Shown here in pieces: positions 22,363 to 22,424 of a stretch of 22,424 bases of DNA; the first letter of the stretch is position 1, and every line of letters starts with the position of its first letter. The position numbers and the translations under genes were made by a program. Location: positions 1 to 22,424 of the forward strand of contig JBHIBA010000039.1 in NCBI GenBank assembly GCA_046758845.1. Direction: 5' to 3'. This stretch comes from JBHIBA01 sp046758845 (GTDB lineage Bacteria; UBA8248; JACPRG01; G963555815). The notes below the pieces were generated by a model, which saw only the letters and a list, made by a program, of their open reading frames with translations, did no database searches and was not told the origin of the DNA.

Positions 22363-22424
22363 TCAATCTTCCAGGCCCGGGCCGGGGTCGCGCAGGAGCT
22401 GGCCGGTGATGCAACTGATCCCGT
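22363..22424 (-). CDS. Possible 3' end of a gene entering from the right edge
   Basis: The minus-strand frame that is open at the window edge reads GISCITGQLLRDPGPGLED and stops at TGA (22363-22365). The composition looks coding, but other frames are open here too and 19 codons are too few to assign a family. Confidence 0.3.
   Translation of the reverse strand, partial: GISCITGQLLRDPGPGLED

Overview
The window is a GC-rich bacterial chromosome segment (about 60-65% G+C by eye) with 17 protein genes, one ABC-ATPase remnant and one possible gene stub at the right edge. I see no rRNA, tRNA, CRISPR array or phage genes. The gene content (NitT/TauT-type binding proteins, a molybdenum hydroxylase subunit, a pyruvoyl arginine decarboxylase, many GTG/TTG starts) suits an uncultivated environmental lineage such as Methylomirabilota/Rokubacteria, Tectomicrobia or a deep deltaproteobacterium. 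That is a guess from style, not a marker-based placement.

Layout. 1-807 (+): C-terminal part of a NitT/TauT-type solute-binding protein. 991-1890 (-): an HtrA-like PDZ protein that has lost its catalytic triad. 2004-5299 (+): a polyamine operon speD-pdaD-speE-speB with 4-nt overlaps at its end, a consensus-like promoter about 615 nt upstream, and a hairpin after the last stop. 5480-7339 (-): a rhodanese followed by a cysteine-synthase-family enzyme, a sulfur-transfer pair. 7340-8379: a long intergenic tract holding a decayed NitT/TauT ATPase fragment (-) and a hairpin-rich leader for the second NitT/TauT-type binding protein (8380-9411, +).

9456-14679: two inverted copies of a roughly 230-bp MITE-like element bracket a leftward block: amidohydrolase, FabL-like SDR, DUF309 protein, a low-GC orphan with a possible nuclease-like motif, and a formate/nitrite-family channel. 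Two strong GC hairpins sit between DUF309 and the orphan. 14915-16390 (-): a low-GC gene encoding a degenerate crotonase-fold domain fused to a class I methyltransferase, the most unusual protein here. 16428-18710 (-): the molybdopterin-binding large subunit of a xanthine dehydrogenase/hydroxybenzoyl-CoA reductase-type enzyme with no partner subunits in view. 19165-19557 (+): RidA. 19804-22174 (-): a complete polar amino-acid ABC importer (permease, ATPase, binding protein).

How it fits together. The clearest pathway is arginine to agmatine to putrescine/spermidine, with two self-processing pyruvoyl enzymes side by side. The amino-acid importer, RidA, amidohydrolase and molybdenum hydroxylase suggest scavenging of nitrogen compounds. 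Most regulatory calls (promoters, hairpins) rest on reading the sequence only. The MITE pair, the ATPase remnant and the two low-GC genes mark 7.3-16.4 kb as the rearranged, accessory part of the window.
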